This document shows, one piece after another, positions 8,719-17,783 of a stretch of DNA of 64,000 bases. The notes beneath the pieces are model-generated. The model was not told the origin of the DNA. It saw only the letters and a program-made list of their open reading frames with translations, and searched no databases. The position numbers and the translations under genes are program-made. Position 1 is the stretch's first letter, and every line of letters begins with the position of its first letter. Origin of the DNA: Paracoccus sp. TOH (lineage in GTDB: Bacteria; Pseudomonadota; Alphaproteobacteria; Rhodobacterales; Rhodobacteraceae); the NCBI RefSeq assembly GCF_030388245.1, contig NZ_CP098360.1, positions 1,014,501 to 1,078,500 on the forward strand, given 5' to 3'.

Positions 8719-10586
8719 TCGGCGGCCTCGGTGGTTTCCTCGTCCTCGTCGGTGCCCAGGAAGCCGCCGGACTGGCGGTTCCAGTAGCGGGCATAGGTGC
8801 CGTCCAGCGCCAGCAGCTCGGCATGGCTGCCCTGCTCGACGATGCGGCCGGATTCCAGCACCACGATGCGGTCCAGCTCGGCGATGGTCGAGAGCCGGTG
8901 CGCGATGGCCAGCACGGTCTTGCCCTGCATGGCGCGGTGCAGCGCCTCCTGCACCTGCGCCTCGACCTCGCTGTCCAGCGCCGATGTCGCCTCGTCCAGG
9001 ACCAGGATCGGCGCGTCCTTCAAGAGCGCGCGGGCCAGCGCGATGCGCTGGCGCTGGCCGCCGGACAGCTTGACGCCGCGCTCGCCCAGATGGGCGTCGT
9101 AGCCGGCGCGGCCCATATGGTCGCGCAGGGTCAGGATGAACTCATGCGCCTCGGCCGCGCGGGCCGCCGCCACGATCTCCTCCTCGGTGGCATCCGGGCG
9201 GCCGTAAAGGATGTTGTCGCGGGCCGAGCGGTTGAACATCGCGGTTTCCTGCGTGACCATGGCGATGTTGCGGCGCAGGCTTTCCTGGGTCACCGCGCGC
9301 ACGTCATGGCCGTCCACCCGCACCGCGCCGCGTTCCACGTCGTAAAGCCGCAGCAGCAGCGAGACCATGGTGGACTTGCCGGCGCCCGAGGCCCCGACCA
9401 CGCCCAGCCTCTCGCCCGGGGCGATATGCAGGTCCAGGTCGCGGATGCCGCCGCCGCCGTCCCGCGCCGTGTCGCGGCCATAGGCGAAATCGACATGGTC
9501 GAAGTCGATGCGCCCGGCCACGCGGTCCAGCGCGACCGCATCGGCGGCGTCGGTCAGGGCATGGGGCGGCGACAGGGTCTTCATGCCGTCCTCGACCTCT
9601 CCGATCGAACCCCAGACGCCCATCAGCGCCATGCTGACCCAGCCGGTCATCTGCGCCAGCCGCATCGAGATCGCGCCGGCGGCGGCGATGTCGCCGGCCG
9701 TCGCCAGCCCCTCGCGCCACAGCATCAGCGTGCCGCCGATCAGCACCACCGGCAGCGCGCCGGCGACGAACATCAGCGAAAAGCGGAACCAGGTGCTGAC
9801 GCGGCCGAAATCCAGCGCCCGTTCGCGAAACCCGGCCATGGCGCCAAGCGCGGCGCGGTCCTCGTGCTCGGCATGGGCGAAAAGCTTCACGGTCTTGATG
9901 TTGGTGATCGTGTCCACCACCTGCCCCGTCACCATGGCCCGCGCCGAGGCGCGGCTGGCCGAGCGGGTGCGGATGCGCGGCAGGAAGAAGCGGATCAGCA
10001 GCGCATAGCAGGCAAGCCAGGCCAGCATCGCCACCGCGCCCCAGCCGTCCACCGAGACCAGGAAGGCGGCCGAGCCGATGATCGAGGCCAGCGCGAAGGC
10101 CACCACGTTGACGAATTCCGTCGCCACGTCGGTCACCGCCCGGGCGGTCTGGGTCTGCTTCTGCGCGATGCGGCCGGCGAAATCGTTGTCGAAGAAGGTC
10201 ACCGCATGGCCCATGGTCCAGCGGTGCAGCCGCGACAGCACCAGCGGGAACAGGTTCGGCCCGATGATGACGCTGGAGGAGGCGGTGGACAGGCCGAAGA
10301 TCGCCGGCCGCACCACCAGGAAGAACAGCACGAAGCCCAGGATCAGCCCGCCCTTGTCGGCGACCAGGGTCGCGGGCGTGCTGGTCACGACGGCATCGAT
10401 CACCCGGCCCAGCAGCACCGCCGAGACGATATCCGCGATGCCGCTCAGCGCCGAGGCCACGGCCGCGACCGCCAGCCCCGACCATGCCCCCGACAGGCAC
10501 CAGCGGAAGAAGGCCAGCAGGCTGCGCGGCGGCGGGCCCTCGGCCGGGCGGAAGGCGTCGATCATGCGGGCGAAGACATCATGCAT
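8715..10586 (-). CDS. ABC transporter, fused permease-ATPase (exporter type)
   Basis: Half-transporter exporter with an N-terminal six-helix membrane domain and a C-terminal nucleotide-binding domain: Walker A GASGAGKST, signature LSGGQRQRIALARALL, Walker B ILVLDEATSAL, and the AHRLST switch. Such proteins dimerise to export lipids, peptides or drugs; the cargo is unknown. The start is placed at the ATG overlapping the upstream CCA gene stop by one base (TGATG), giving 623 residues. Longer in-frame reading upstream is low-complexity antisense of the CCA gene and was not used. The acidic tail (DEDEETTEAAE) is unusual. Confidence 0.92.
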   Translation of the reverse strand: MHDVFARMIDAFRPAEGPPPRSLLAFFRWCLSGAWSGLAVAAVASALSGIADIVSAVLLGRVIDAVVTSTPATLVADKGGLILGFVLFFLVVRPAIFGLSTASSSVIIGPNLFPLVLSRLHRWTMGHAVTFFDNDFAGRIAQKQTQTARAVTDVATEFVNVVAFALASIIGSAAFLVSVDGWGAVAMLAWLACYALLIRFFLPRIRTRSASRASARAMVTGQVVDTITNIKTVKLFAHAEHEDRAALGAMAGFRERALDFGRVSTWFRFSLMFVAGALPVVLIGGTLMLWREGLATAGDIAAAGAISMRLAQMTGWVSMALMGVWGSIGEVEDGMKTLSPPHALTDAADAVALDRVAGRIDFDHVDFAYGRDTARDGGGGIRDLDLHIAPGERLGVVGASGAGKSTMVSLLLRLYDVERGAVRVDGHDVRAVTQESLRRNIAMVTQETAMFNRSARDNILYGRPDATEEEIVAAARAAEAHEFILTLRDHMGRAGYDAHLGERGVKLSGGQRQRIALARALLKDAPILVLDEATSALDSEVEAQVQEALHRAMQGKTVLAIAHRLSTIAELDRIVVLESGRIVEQGSHAELLALDGTYARYWNRQSGGFLGTDEDEETTEAAE

Positions 10587-11752
10587 CAGGCCCGGGCCTC
10601 CTGTCGCAGCGCGATCCGGCGCAGCACCTCGCGCGGCAGGATGAAATCGCTTTCGATCCATGCCGCCTCGGCGCGTTTCAGGGCCTCGCCCAGGGCCGGG
10701 CCGGAAAGCTCGGGCATCAGGTCGCGGGCGGCCAGCGGGAATTTCGCCTCGGCGCCGCGGGCCAGCTCGTGGCACCAGCCAAAGGGCGGCGCCTCGCCGC
10801 GGGCGGCGCGGATCAGCACCGATTGCGCGGCGACGGCGCGGCCGTGGCGCCAGGCGGCGACCGGCGGATGCAGCGCCAGCGCCGCGGCGATCTGGTCCTG
10901 GCTGCGGGCCTCGTCGCGCGACAGCCGCAGCGCCCCGGCGGCGTTCGGGGCCGCCAGCAGCGCCAGGCGGCGCGGCCAGCAGGGCAGCGCGCCGGTGCCG
11001 AATTCGTGCTCGGCCTCGACCAGCTCGGGCAGGTCGCCGGGATCGGCGCCGGGCAGGACCAGCGACAGCACGCCCGCCTCGGCCATCAGCGCCACGGCGC
11101 GCGAGGGGTCGGGCGCATCCAAGAGCTTGCGCATCTCGTGGCCGATGCGTTCCCTGGAAATGCCGGCGAGGCCCGCGCGCAGCTCGCGGCAGGCGGCCAG
11201 CGCCTGCAGGTCGGCCTCGCGCCCATACCAGGCCAGGAAGCGGAAAAAGCGCAGGATGCGCAGGTAGTCCTCGGCGATGCGGGCGCGCGGGTCGCCGACG
11301 AAGCGCAGCCGGCGCGCGGCCAGGTCGGGCAGGCCGCCCACCGGATCCAGCACCTTGCCCGAAGCGGTGGCGTAAAGCGCGTTCATGGTGAAGTCGCGGC
11401 GCTGCGCGTCTTCCTCGATCCGGTCGGAATAGGCGACCACGGCGCGGCGGCCGTCTGTTTCCACGTCGCGGCGGAAGCTCGTGACCTCGAAGCCGCGGCC
11501 GTCGGCGATCACGGTGACGGTGCCATGGTCGATGCCGGTCGGCACGCTGCGCAGGCCGGCCGCCTCGGCCAGGCGGATGCTGTCCTCGGGCCGGGCCGAG
11601 GTCGAGATGTCCACATCCGCCACCGGCTCGCCCAGCAGCGCGTTCCGGACCGCGCCGCCGACGATCAGCGCCTGCGCGCCTTCGGCCGAAAGCGCGGCCA
11701 GCACCCGCGCCAGGGCGGGATCGTCAAGGAAGGGCGCGGTCAGGCGGGTCAT
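10586..11752 (-). CDS. CCA tRNA nucleotidyltransferase / poly(A) polymerase family
   Basis: Class II nucleotidyltransferase that adds or repairs the 3' CCA end of tRNA. Motifs are GGAVRN for nucleotide binding, the catalytic pair in VDISTSARP, and RRDFTMNALYA, followed by the RNA-binding helical region (RILRFFRFLAWYG). 388 residues. Alphaproteobacterial members are usually annotated as CCA-adding enzyme. A poly(A) polymerase role cannot be excluded by eye. It overlaps the upstream Nudix gene by 4 bases and the downstream ABC gene by 1 base, so translation is probably coupled. Confidence 0.88.
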   Translation of the reverse strand: MTRLTAPFLDDPALARVLAALSAEGAQALIVGGAVRNALLGEPVADVDISTSARPEDSIRLAEAAGLRSVPTGIDHGTVTVIADGRGFEVTSFRRDVETDGRRAVVAYSDRIEEDAQRRDFTMNALYATASGKVLDPVGGLPDLAARRLRFVGDPRARIAEDYLRILRFFRFLAWYGREADLQALAACRELRAGLAGISRERIGHEMRKLLDAPDPSRAVALMAEAGVLSLVLPGADPGDLPELVEAEHEFGTGALPCWPRRLALLAAPNAAGALRLSRDEARSQDQIAAALALHPPVAAWRHGRAVAAQSVLIRAARGEAPPFGWCHELARGAEAKFPLAARDLMPELSGPALGEALKRAEAAWIESDFILPREVLRRIALRQEARA

Positions 11753-12348
11753 GCGGAAAGCCTGGCTGAAATCCGGGTGGCGAGCGAATGCAGGACGCGG
11801 GCGGTGGCGCCCCAGATATAATAGGGTCCCCAGGGGGCGACATAATAGTCCCGCCGGGCGCCGCGCCAGATCCGGCCCTCGACATGATAGTTCGCCGGAT
11901 CGGTGACATGGGCGAAGGGGACGGTGAACACCTCCTCGACCTCGCCGGCCTCGGGGACGGGGGTGAAGGGGCCGTGGACCAGCGCCAGCACCGGGGTCAT
12001 GGCAAAGCCGGTCACGGTGCGATGCGGCGGCATGGTGCCCAGGACCTCGACGCGGGCGGGGTCGAGGCCCACCTCCTCATGCGCCTCGCGCAGGGCGGCG
12101 GCGGTCTCGTCGGCATCGCCGGGATCGACCTTGCCACCGGGCAGGGCGATCTGGCCGGGATGGTGGCGCAGGCTGCTGGCCCGCTTGGTCAGCAGCAGCC
12201 GCCCGTCCGCGGCGTCGAAGGCGGCAAGCACTCCGGCGGGGCGCAACGCCGCCTCGCCGGGCGCCGGGGCGCCGCCGAAGTCGAAATCGGACGAGGGCCC
12301 GGTCGTTCCCGACAGGGCCCGCATCAATGTCTCGCGGACCCCCGTCAT
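11749..12348 (-). CDS. Nudix hydrolase, CoA pyrophosphatase-like
   Basis: 199-residue Nudix enzyme. The Nudix box reads [10 protein letters not shown] followed by REAHEEVGL, all key residues present. Just before it is [21 protein letters not shown], the extension typical of the coenzyme A diphosphatase (NudL/YeaB) subfamily, so cleavage of CoA or its derivatives into phosphopantetheine and 3',5'-ADP is expected. The ATG overlaps the hslO stop in an ATGA. A second in-frame Met lies 8 codons in. A role beside hslO and the CCA gene is not obvious; the arrangement looks like shared transcription only. Confidence 0.9.
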   Translation of the reverse strand: MTGVRETLMRALSGTTGPSSDFDFGGAPAPGEAALRPAGVLAAFDAADGRLLLTKRASSLRHHPGQIALPGGKVDPGDADETAAALREAHEEVGLDPARVEVLGTMPPHRTVTGFAMTPVLALVHGPFTPVPEAGEVEEVFTVPFAHVTDPANYHVEGRIWRGARRDYYVAPWGPYYIWGATARVLHSLATRISARLSA

Positions 12349-13373
12349 CAAAGTGCGGCCCGGCTTTCTTTGGCCCCGGCTTGCGGCAGCAGATTGCCCT
12401 CGGCATCCATGGTCGCCTCGAAGCCGAGGCTTTGCGGGTCGAATTCGTAATGCGCGCCGCAGAACTGGCAATCGGCGGTGACGATGCCGTCGCCGTTGGT
12501 CATGTGGGCGATGTCCTTGGCCGAATAGATCGACAGCGTGTCGCGCACCCGGTCGGCATTGCAGGAACAGCCGAAGACCAGCGGTTGCACGGCGAAGGCG
12601 GTGGGCTCCTCCTCGTGGAACAGCCGGAAGACCAGGTTCGGCAAGGGCAGGGCGGAATCGACCAGCTCCATCGCCTCGACCGTGGCCATCAGCATGGTGG
12701 CGCGGTTCCAGTCCTCGGACTGCGCGCCCTGCAGGATGTCGGCGGATTGCAGCGCCTCGCCTTCCGGGGCGGCGTGGCTGGCGGCGGGCAGGGTCTGCAG
12801 CATGATGCCGCCGGCACGCCAGTGCTCCTCGGCCTGGCCGGGCATGCGCGAGCGGCCGACCGTCAGCTCGAAGCGGGTGGGAAGCTGCTCGGACTGTTCG
12901 AAATAGGCCTGCGCGCAGGCGGCCAGCGAGCCGCCGGCCAGCGGCGTCAGGCCCTGATAGGGCGTCGTGCCCTCGCCCTGGTCGATCAGCACCGCGAAAT
13001 AGCCCTGACCGAGCTGGTCGAAGCCGGTGACGCCCTCGTGCAGCCGGTCCGGGTCGAAGCTGGCCCAGGCGCGCATCCGGGCGGGGCCGCCCTCGGTCTC
13101 GGGGGCGTAATAGTCGGTGGCGATGGTGCGGATGGCGCCGTTGCCGCGCACCTGCAGCGACAGTTTCCAGCGCAGCTTGATGGTCTGGCCGATCAGCGCG
13201 GTCAGGGTGGTCAGTTCGGCCACCATGGCGCTGACCGCGACCGGGTAGTCGTGGCGCGACAGGATATGTTCGAGCACCGGGCCCAGGCGCGCGACGCGGC
13301 CGCGCATGCCCGAGCGCTCCAGCTGGAAGGGCAGCACGCTGTCGTCCCAGGAAAGATCCTTCGTTTCGGTCAT
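12348..13373 (-). CDS. hslO: Redox-regulated chaperone Hsp33
   Basis: Cytosolic holdase activated by oxidation. The N-terminal chaperone domain is followed by the C-terminal zinc switch with four cysteines, CSC and CQFC, which in the family bind zinc when reduced and form disulfides under oxidative stress. 341 residues from the ATG at 13373 (MTETKDLSW), slightly longer than E. coli Hsp33 through an N-terminal extension common in alphaproteobacteria. First gene of the overlapping chain leading to the Nudix, CCA and ABC genes. Its upstream region holds a dispersed GGGTATTTGG repeat. Confidence 0.95.
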   Translation of the reverse strand: MTETKDLSWDDSVLPFQLERSGMRGRVARLGPVLEHILSRHDYPVAVSAMVAELTTLTALIGQTIKLRWKLSLQVRGNGAIRTIATDYYAPETEGGPARMRAWASFDPDRLHEGVTGFDQLGQGYFAVLIDQGEGTTPYQGLTPLAGGSLAACAQAYFEQSEQLPTRFELTVGRSRMPGQAEEHWRAGGIMLQTLPAASHAAPEGEALQSADILQGAQSEDWNRATMLMATVEAMELVDSALPLPNLVFRLFHEEEPTAFAVQPLVFGCSCNADRVRDTLSIYSAKDIAHMTNGDGIVTADCQFCGAHYEFDPQSLGFEATMDAEGNLLPQAGAKESRAAL

Positions 13374-13497
13374 TGCAAGTCCTTCGGAATACGGGTGCGC
13401 GGGGCCGGCGACGGCCCGGCGCCTTGGCCCCAATATAGGCCCTGCGGCGGAAAGCCCAAGGGGGAAGCCGGGGGCTTCGCGCCCCCGGACCCCCGCG

Positions 13498-13518
13498 GGG
13501 TATTTGGAAAACGGCGAA
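13498..13518 (+). repeat. Dispersed GGGTATTTGG repeat, copy A
   Basis: GGGTATTTGG followed by two variable bases, AAC, three variable bases and GAA. A GC-rich stem (GGGGGC / GCCCCC around 13470-13486) and CCCCCGC precede it. Three further copies lie at 34114, 49571 and 59766, all in the same strand orientation. Confidence 0.7.
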
Positions 13519-13592
13519 ATGCAACCTTCATGCCGGTTGACCTCGCGCGGGCGGGGACGGTAACCCGAGCGGGTATGTGCAGGGAGCCAGCC

Positions 13593-14285
13593 ATGACCTT
13601 CGATCGCCGCATCAAGATCGCCCCGTCCATCCTGTCGGCGGATTTCGCGAATTTCGGCCAGGAGATCCGCGCCATCGAGGCCGAGGGCGCCGACTGGGTG
13701 CATGTCGATGTGATGGACGGGCATTTCGTGCCCAACCTGACCTTCGGCCCGCCGGCGGTGAAGGCGTTCCGGCCGCATGTGACCAGTTTCATGGACGTGC
13801 ACCTGATGATCGCGCCGGTCGATCCCTATATCGAGGCCTATGCCGAGGCCGGCGCCGACATGATCACCGCGCATGTCGAGGCCGGGCCGCATCCGCATCG
13901 CACCCTGCAGGCGATCCGCGCCACCGGCAAGAAGGCCGGGATCTCGCTGAATCCCGGCACGCCGGCCGAGGCGGTGGAATATCTGCTGGACCTTTGCGAC
14001 ATGGTGCTGGTGATGACGGTGAACCCCGGTTTCGGCGGGCAGAAGTTCATTCATTCGCAACTGGACAAGATCGCCCGGCTGCGCGCCATGATCGGCGACC
14101 GGCCGGTGCATATCCAGGTCGATGGCGGCGTCGATCCGGGCACCGCGCCGCTGGTCGCCAAGGCGGGGGCCGATGTGCTGGTGGCGGGCTCGGCCGTGTT
14201 CCGCGGTGGCTCGGTCGCCGATCCCGGCGTCTATGGCAAGAACATCCGCGCCATCCGCGAGGCTGCCGAGGCCGCGACCCGTTGA
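13593..14285 (+). CDS. rpe: Ribulose-phosphate 3-epimerase
   Basis: TIM-barrel enzyme interconverting ribulose 5-phosphate and xylulose 5-phosphate in the pentose phosphate pathway. Key motifs: APSILSADF with the catalytic Asp next to [12 protein letters not shown], the second metal/catalytic segment [11 protein letters not shown], and the phosphate loop [10 protein letters not shown] / GSAVF. 230 residues, the usual length. The ATG at 13593 follows AGGGAG. Its stop overlaps the start of waaA, so the two are co-transcribed. Confidence 0.96.
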   Translation: MTFDRRIKIAPSILSADFANFGQEIRAIEAEGADWVHVDVMDGHFVPNLTFGPPAVKAFRPHVTSFMDVHLMIAPVDPYIEAYAEAGADMITAHVEAGPHPHRTLQAIRATGKKAGISLNPGTPAEAVEYLLDLCDMVLVMTVNPGFGGQKFIHSQLDKIARLRAMIGDRPVHIQVDGGVDPGTAPLVAKAGADVLVAGSAVFRGGSVADPGVYGKNIRAIREAAEAATR

Positions 14286-15490
14286 TCTGGCGCGGCGCCA
14301 CGGCGCTGGCCGGCGCGGCGCTGGGTCTGGCCGCGCCCCTGGCCGGAAGCGACTGGCGCGAGCGGTTGGCGCTGTCGGGGCCCGAGGTTGCGCCGGGCGG
14401 CATCTGGCTGCATGCCGCGAGCGTCGGCGAGCTGACTTCGGCCCGCGTCCTGGCCGAGGCGCTGGCGCCCGGCTTTCCCCTGACCGTGACGACGAACAGC
14501 CTGACCGGCCGCGACCTGGCGCGGCGGCTGGGCCATGCCTGCGGCCTGGCGCCTCTGGACGTGCCGCAGGCGGTGGGGCGCTTCCTGGACCGGGTGCGGC
14601 CTTCGGTGCTGGTGACGGTCGAGAACGAGCTTTGGCCCAACCGCTCGGCGATGGCGGCGGCGCGGGGCGTGGCCCAGGTGATGGTGGGCGCGCGCATCTC
14701 GGCGCGTTCGGCGGCGCGCTGGGGCCGGCTGCCGGGGCTGATCGGGCCGATGCTGGGCCGCATCGACGCGCTGTCGGCGCAGGACGCGGCCAGCGAGGCG
14801 CGGCTGCTGGCGCTGGGGCTGCGGCCCGAGGCGCTGACGCCGCGGCTGAACCTGAAGCTGCTCGGTCCGGCGCGGATCGCGCCGGGCGCGGATGCGCCGG
14901 ACCGTCGGCGCACCGTGCTGGCGGCCTCGACCCATGAGGGCGAGGATGCGGCGATGCTGGACGCCTGGCTGGCCGCGCGGCAGGTCGCGCCGGATCTGCG
15001 GCTGATCCTGGCCCCGCGCCATCCCGGGCGCGGCGATGCCGTGGCGGCGCTGATCGCCGCGCGGGGGCTGGATTTCGCCCGGCGCAGCCAGGGCGGCGGG
15101 CCGGAGGCGCCGCTGCTGCTGGCCGACACGCTGGGCGAGATGGCGCTGTGGTATCGCGCCGCCGGCATCTGCGTCACCGGCGGCTCCTTTGCCGATCACG
15201 GCGGCCATACGCCATGGGAGCCGGCGGCCTGGCGCTGCGCGATCCTGCACGGGCCGCATGTCGCGAACCAGGCCGATGCCTATGCCGATCTGGACGCGGC
15301 GGGGGGGGCGCTGGCCTGCGATGCCGCCGGGCTGCCGCGCCTGCTGGCGGAGCTGTTGCGCGATCCGGACCGGCAGCGTCGCATGGGCGAGGCCGCGCGG
15401 GCGCTGCTGCTGGCGCGGGCGGGCAATCCTGCCACGCTGATCGCGCGGATCGGGACGCTGGCGCGGGCACGGGCTTGCGGAAGCGGCTGA
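14282..15490 (+). CDS. waaA: 3-deoxy-D-manno-octulosonic acid (Kdo) transferase
   Basis: Inner-membrane-associated glycosyltransferase that adds Kdo to lipid A precursor in lipopolysaccharide synthesis. Motifs: [11 protein letters not shown] (donor-site loop), TVENELWPN with the catalytic acidic residues, and the C-terminal [16 protein letters not shown] typical of GT30. The start is a TTG that overlaps the rpe stop (TTGA). The protein has 402 residues and begins with a single hydrophobic segment as in E. coli WaaA. Translational coupling to rpe would make up for the weak start codon. The number of Kdo units added cannot be read from sequence. Confidence 0.93.
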   Translation: MIWRGATALAGAALGLAAPLAGSDWRERLALSGPEVAPGGIWLHAASVGELTSARVLAEALAPGFPLTVTTNSLTGRDLARRLGHACGLAPLDVPQAVGRFLDRVRPSVLVTVENELWPNRSAMAAARGVAQVMVGARISARSAARWGRLPGLIGPMLGRIDALSAQDAASEARLLALGLRPEALTPRLNLKLLGPARIAPGADAPDRRRTVLAASTHEGEDAAMLDAWLAARQVAPDLRLILAPRHPGRGDAVAALIAARGLDFARRSQGGGPEAPLLLADTLGEMALWYRAAGICVTGGSFADHGGHTPWEPAAWRCAILHGPHVANQADAYADLDAAGGALACDAAGLPRLLAELLRDPDRQRRMGEAARALLLARAGNPATLIARIGTLARARACGSG

Positions 15491-15522
15491 GCGGCCCGAT
15501 ATTTGCAGGGAAAGGAGCCGAC

Positions 15523-15942
15523 ATGATCCGCTATGCCCTGCGCTGTGACCAAGGCCATGAATTCGATGGCTGGTTTCGCAATTCCGAAGGTTTCGAAAGC
15601 CTCAGGAAGGCCGGACAGGTGACTTGCGCGCAATGCGGCTCGGTCCATGTCGAGAAGGCGCTGATGGCACCGCGCGTCACCCATGGCGGCGACGATGCCC
15701 CGGATCTGCACAGCCCCCGCGACCCGCACGAGGCGGCGCTGGAAAAGCTGCGCCAGCATATCGAGGCGAACTCGGATTACGTCGGCATGTCCTTCGCCGC
15801 AGAAGCCCGCGCCATGCATGAAGGGCTGGCGCCCGAGCGCGCGATCCACGGCGAGGCGCGGCTCGAGGATGCCAAGCAGCTGCTCGAGGACGGGATTTCG
15901 GTCGCGCCCCTGCCATTCCGGGCCCGGCAGCGGGCGCATTGA
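15523..15942 (+). CDS. DUF1178 family protein
   Basis: 139-residue conserved alphaproteobacterial protein of unknown function. The N-terminus has a zinc-ribbon-like set of residues: Cys and His in RCDQGHEFDGWF and a CAQCG pair, followed by a helical, charged middle and end (AALEKLRQHIEANSDYVG). The spacing suggests a single structural zinc. The ATG has AAAGGAG at 15511-15517. It follows waaA by 32 bases and may share its transcript. Confidence 0.88.
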   Translation: MIRYALRCDQGHEFDGWFRNSEGFESLRKAGQVTCAQCGSVHVEKALMAPRVTHGGDDAPDLHSPRDPHEAALEKLRQHIEANSDYVGMSFAAEARAMHEGLAPERAIHGEARLEDAKQLLEDGISVAPLPFRARQRAH

Positions 15943-15972
15943 GCCCGCTTGCCCGGTCGTGCCGGCCCGGCC

Positions 15973-16749
15973 CTAGCCCGGGGCGTGTTCGCCGTCGATC
16001 AGCACCATGATGCGGCCGCGCGAGCAGCGCTCGACGCGGGCCTCGACGCCGTAGACCTCGGCCAGCAAAGCGGGGGTCAGGATCTCCTCCGGCCGGCCCT
16101 CGGCATGGGTATGGCCGCCATGCATCAGCACGATGCGGTCGGCCCATTGCGCCGCCAGCGCCAGGTCGTGCAGCACGGCGACGACGATGCGCCCCTCGGC
16201 CGCCAGCCGTCGCAGTTCCGACAAGAGCCGCACCTGCCGCGCCAGATCCAGCGCGCTGGTCGGCTCGTCCAGCAGCAGCAGGCGCGGGTCGCGCACGATG
16301 GCCTGCGCCAGGCTGACCATCTGCCGCTGGCCCCCGGACAGCGCCGAAAGCGGCTCCAGCGCCAGCGCGCCGATGCCCAGCTTGTCCAGCACCGCCATGG
16401 CGGTTGCATCGGCACCGCGCGCGTCCAGCGTGTCGCCCGCCCGCCGTGCCGCGATCACGCTTTCCAGCGCCACCAGCGACGAGCCGGCCGGCAGGCTTTG
16501 CGGCATGAAGCCCACCAGCCGGGCGCGGTCGCGCATCGGCACATGCGCCAGGTCGCGCCCGTCCAGCAGCACCCTGCCGCCATGCGGCTGCAACTGGGCG
16601 ATGGCGCGCAGCAGCGTCGATTTCCCGGCCGCGTTCGGTCCGGCCAGCACCGTGACCTCGCCCGGGCGCAAAAGCGGCAGGTCCAGCCCTGCGAGCACGC
16701 TGCGCGCGCCGTAGCGCACCGAGATGTCCTGCGCCAGCAGCCCCTGCAT
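15973..16749 (-). CDS. ABC transporter ATPase, iron-siderophore/B12 type (FecE-like)
   Basis: Cytoplasmic ATPase of a type II ABC importer. Walker A GPNAAGKST, signature LSGGQRQM, Walker B LLLLDEPTSALD and the switch His in AVLHDLALA are intact; 258 residues. The start overlaps the permease stop by one base. With the permease and binding protein upstream it forms a complete FecBCD-type uptake system. Because the neighbours are a siderophore esterase-like gene and an EntF-like NRPS, ferric siderophore is a more likely cargo than cobalamin. The cobalamin genes are 25 kb away and this operon has no riboswitch. Confidence 0.9.
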   Translation of the reverse strand: MQGLLAQDISVRYGARSVLAGLDLPLLRPGEVTVLAGPNAAGKSTLLRAIAQLQPHGGRVLLDGRDLAHVPMRDRARLVGFMPQSLPAGSSLVALESVIAARRAGDTLDARGADATAMAVLDKLGIGALALEPLSALSGGQRQMVSLAQAIVRDPRLLLLDEPTSALDLARQVRLLSELRRLAAEGRIVVAVLHDLALAAQWADRIVLMHGGHTHAEGRPEEILTPALLAEVYGVEARVERCSRGRIMVLIDGEHAPG

Positions 16750-17783
16750 CAGCGCCGCCTGCCGCGCAGGATCAGCGCGAAGAAGATCGGCAGGCCGATC
16801 AGCGAGGTGACCAGCCCCACCGGCAGCAGCACCCCCGGCACCAGCGTCTTGCTGAGCGTCGAGGCCAGCGACATGACCAGCGCCCCGGTCAGCAGGCTGG
16901 CGGGCAGAAAGACGCGGTGGTTCTCGCCCACCAGCATCCGGGCGATATGCGGGCCGGCCAGGCCGACGAAGCCGATCACCCCGACCATCGACACGGCGGC
17001 GGCCGACAGCAGGCTGACGCGGAACAGCGTCCAGCGCCTGAGCCCGGTCACGTCGACGCCGAAGCTGCGCGCCTGATCCTCGCCCAGCCGCAGCGCCGTC
17101 AGCTTCCAGGCGGCGCGGAACGAGAACGGCACCGAGACCGCCAGCACCGCCGCGATCAGCATCACCCCCGGCCATTGCGCCGAGGCGAGGCTGCCCATGG
17201 TCCAGAACACCAGTTGCTGCAGCGCATCGGCCGAGGCGACGAACTGCACCAGCGACAAGAGCGCCGCTGCGGTGAAGTTCAGCGCCACGCCGAACAGGAT
17301 CAGCACCTCGGGCCCGCCGCCGCGGATGCGGCCCAGAAGCTGCAGCAGCGCCAGCGCGCCCAGCGCGAACAGGAAGGCATTGCCGGAAACGCTCCAGACC
17401 GCGGGCAGGCCGGGCAGGGTCAGGCCCAGCACGATCGCCACCGCGGCGCCAAGCGCGGCCGAGGACGAGACGCCCAGCGTGAAAGGCTCGGCCAGGGGGT
17501 TTTCCAGCACCGTCTGCATCTCGGCCCCGGCCAGCGCCAGCGCCGCGCCGACCAGCAGCGCCATCGCGGCGACCGGCAGGCGCACGTCCCAGACGATGAC
17601 GTGGGTGCCGCGCGCGACCTCGCCGCCGGCCAGCGCCTGCAGCGTATCCGCCAGCGGCAGCCCGGCCGGGCCGGTCACCAGGTCCAGCAGCAGCGCCGCC
17701 AGCGCCGCCAGCGCCAGCACCCCGACCAGGGCCGAGTTGCGCCGGCCCTGCCGGTGATAGCGGCTCAGCGTCGCGTCGCTCAT
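16749..17783 (-). CDS. ABC transporter permease, FecCD family
   Basis: Polytopic inner-membrane permease of 344 residues with about ten helices. The FecCD hallmarks are visible: WDVRLPVAAMALLVGAALA..GAEMQ near the start, NPLAEPFTLGVSSSAALGA, and GVIGFVGLAGPHIARMLVG (coupling helix) near the end. I start it at the ATG overlapping the binding-protein stop (ATGA); a GTG six codons upstream is possible. A single permease gene implies a homodimer, as in BtuC, rather than the FecC/FecD pair. Confidence 0.9.
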   Translation of the reverse strand: MSDATLSRYHRQGRRNSALVGVLALAALAALLLDLVTGPAGLPLADTLQALAGGEVARGTHVIVWDVRLPVAAMALLVGAALALAGAEMQTVLENPLAEPFTLGVSSSAALGAAVAIVLGLTLPGLPAVWSVSGNAFLFALGALALLQLLGRIRGGGPEVLILFGVALNFTAAALLSLVQFVASADALQQLVFWTMGSLASAQWPGVMLIAAVLAVSVPFSFRAAWKLTALRLGEDQARSFGVDVTGLRRWTLFRVSLLSAAAVSMVGVIGFVGLAGPHIARMLVGENHRVFLPASLLTGALVMSLASTLSKTLVPGVLLPVGLVTSLIGLPIFFALILRGRRR

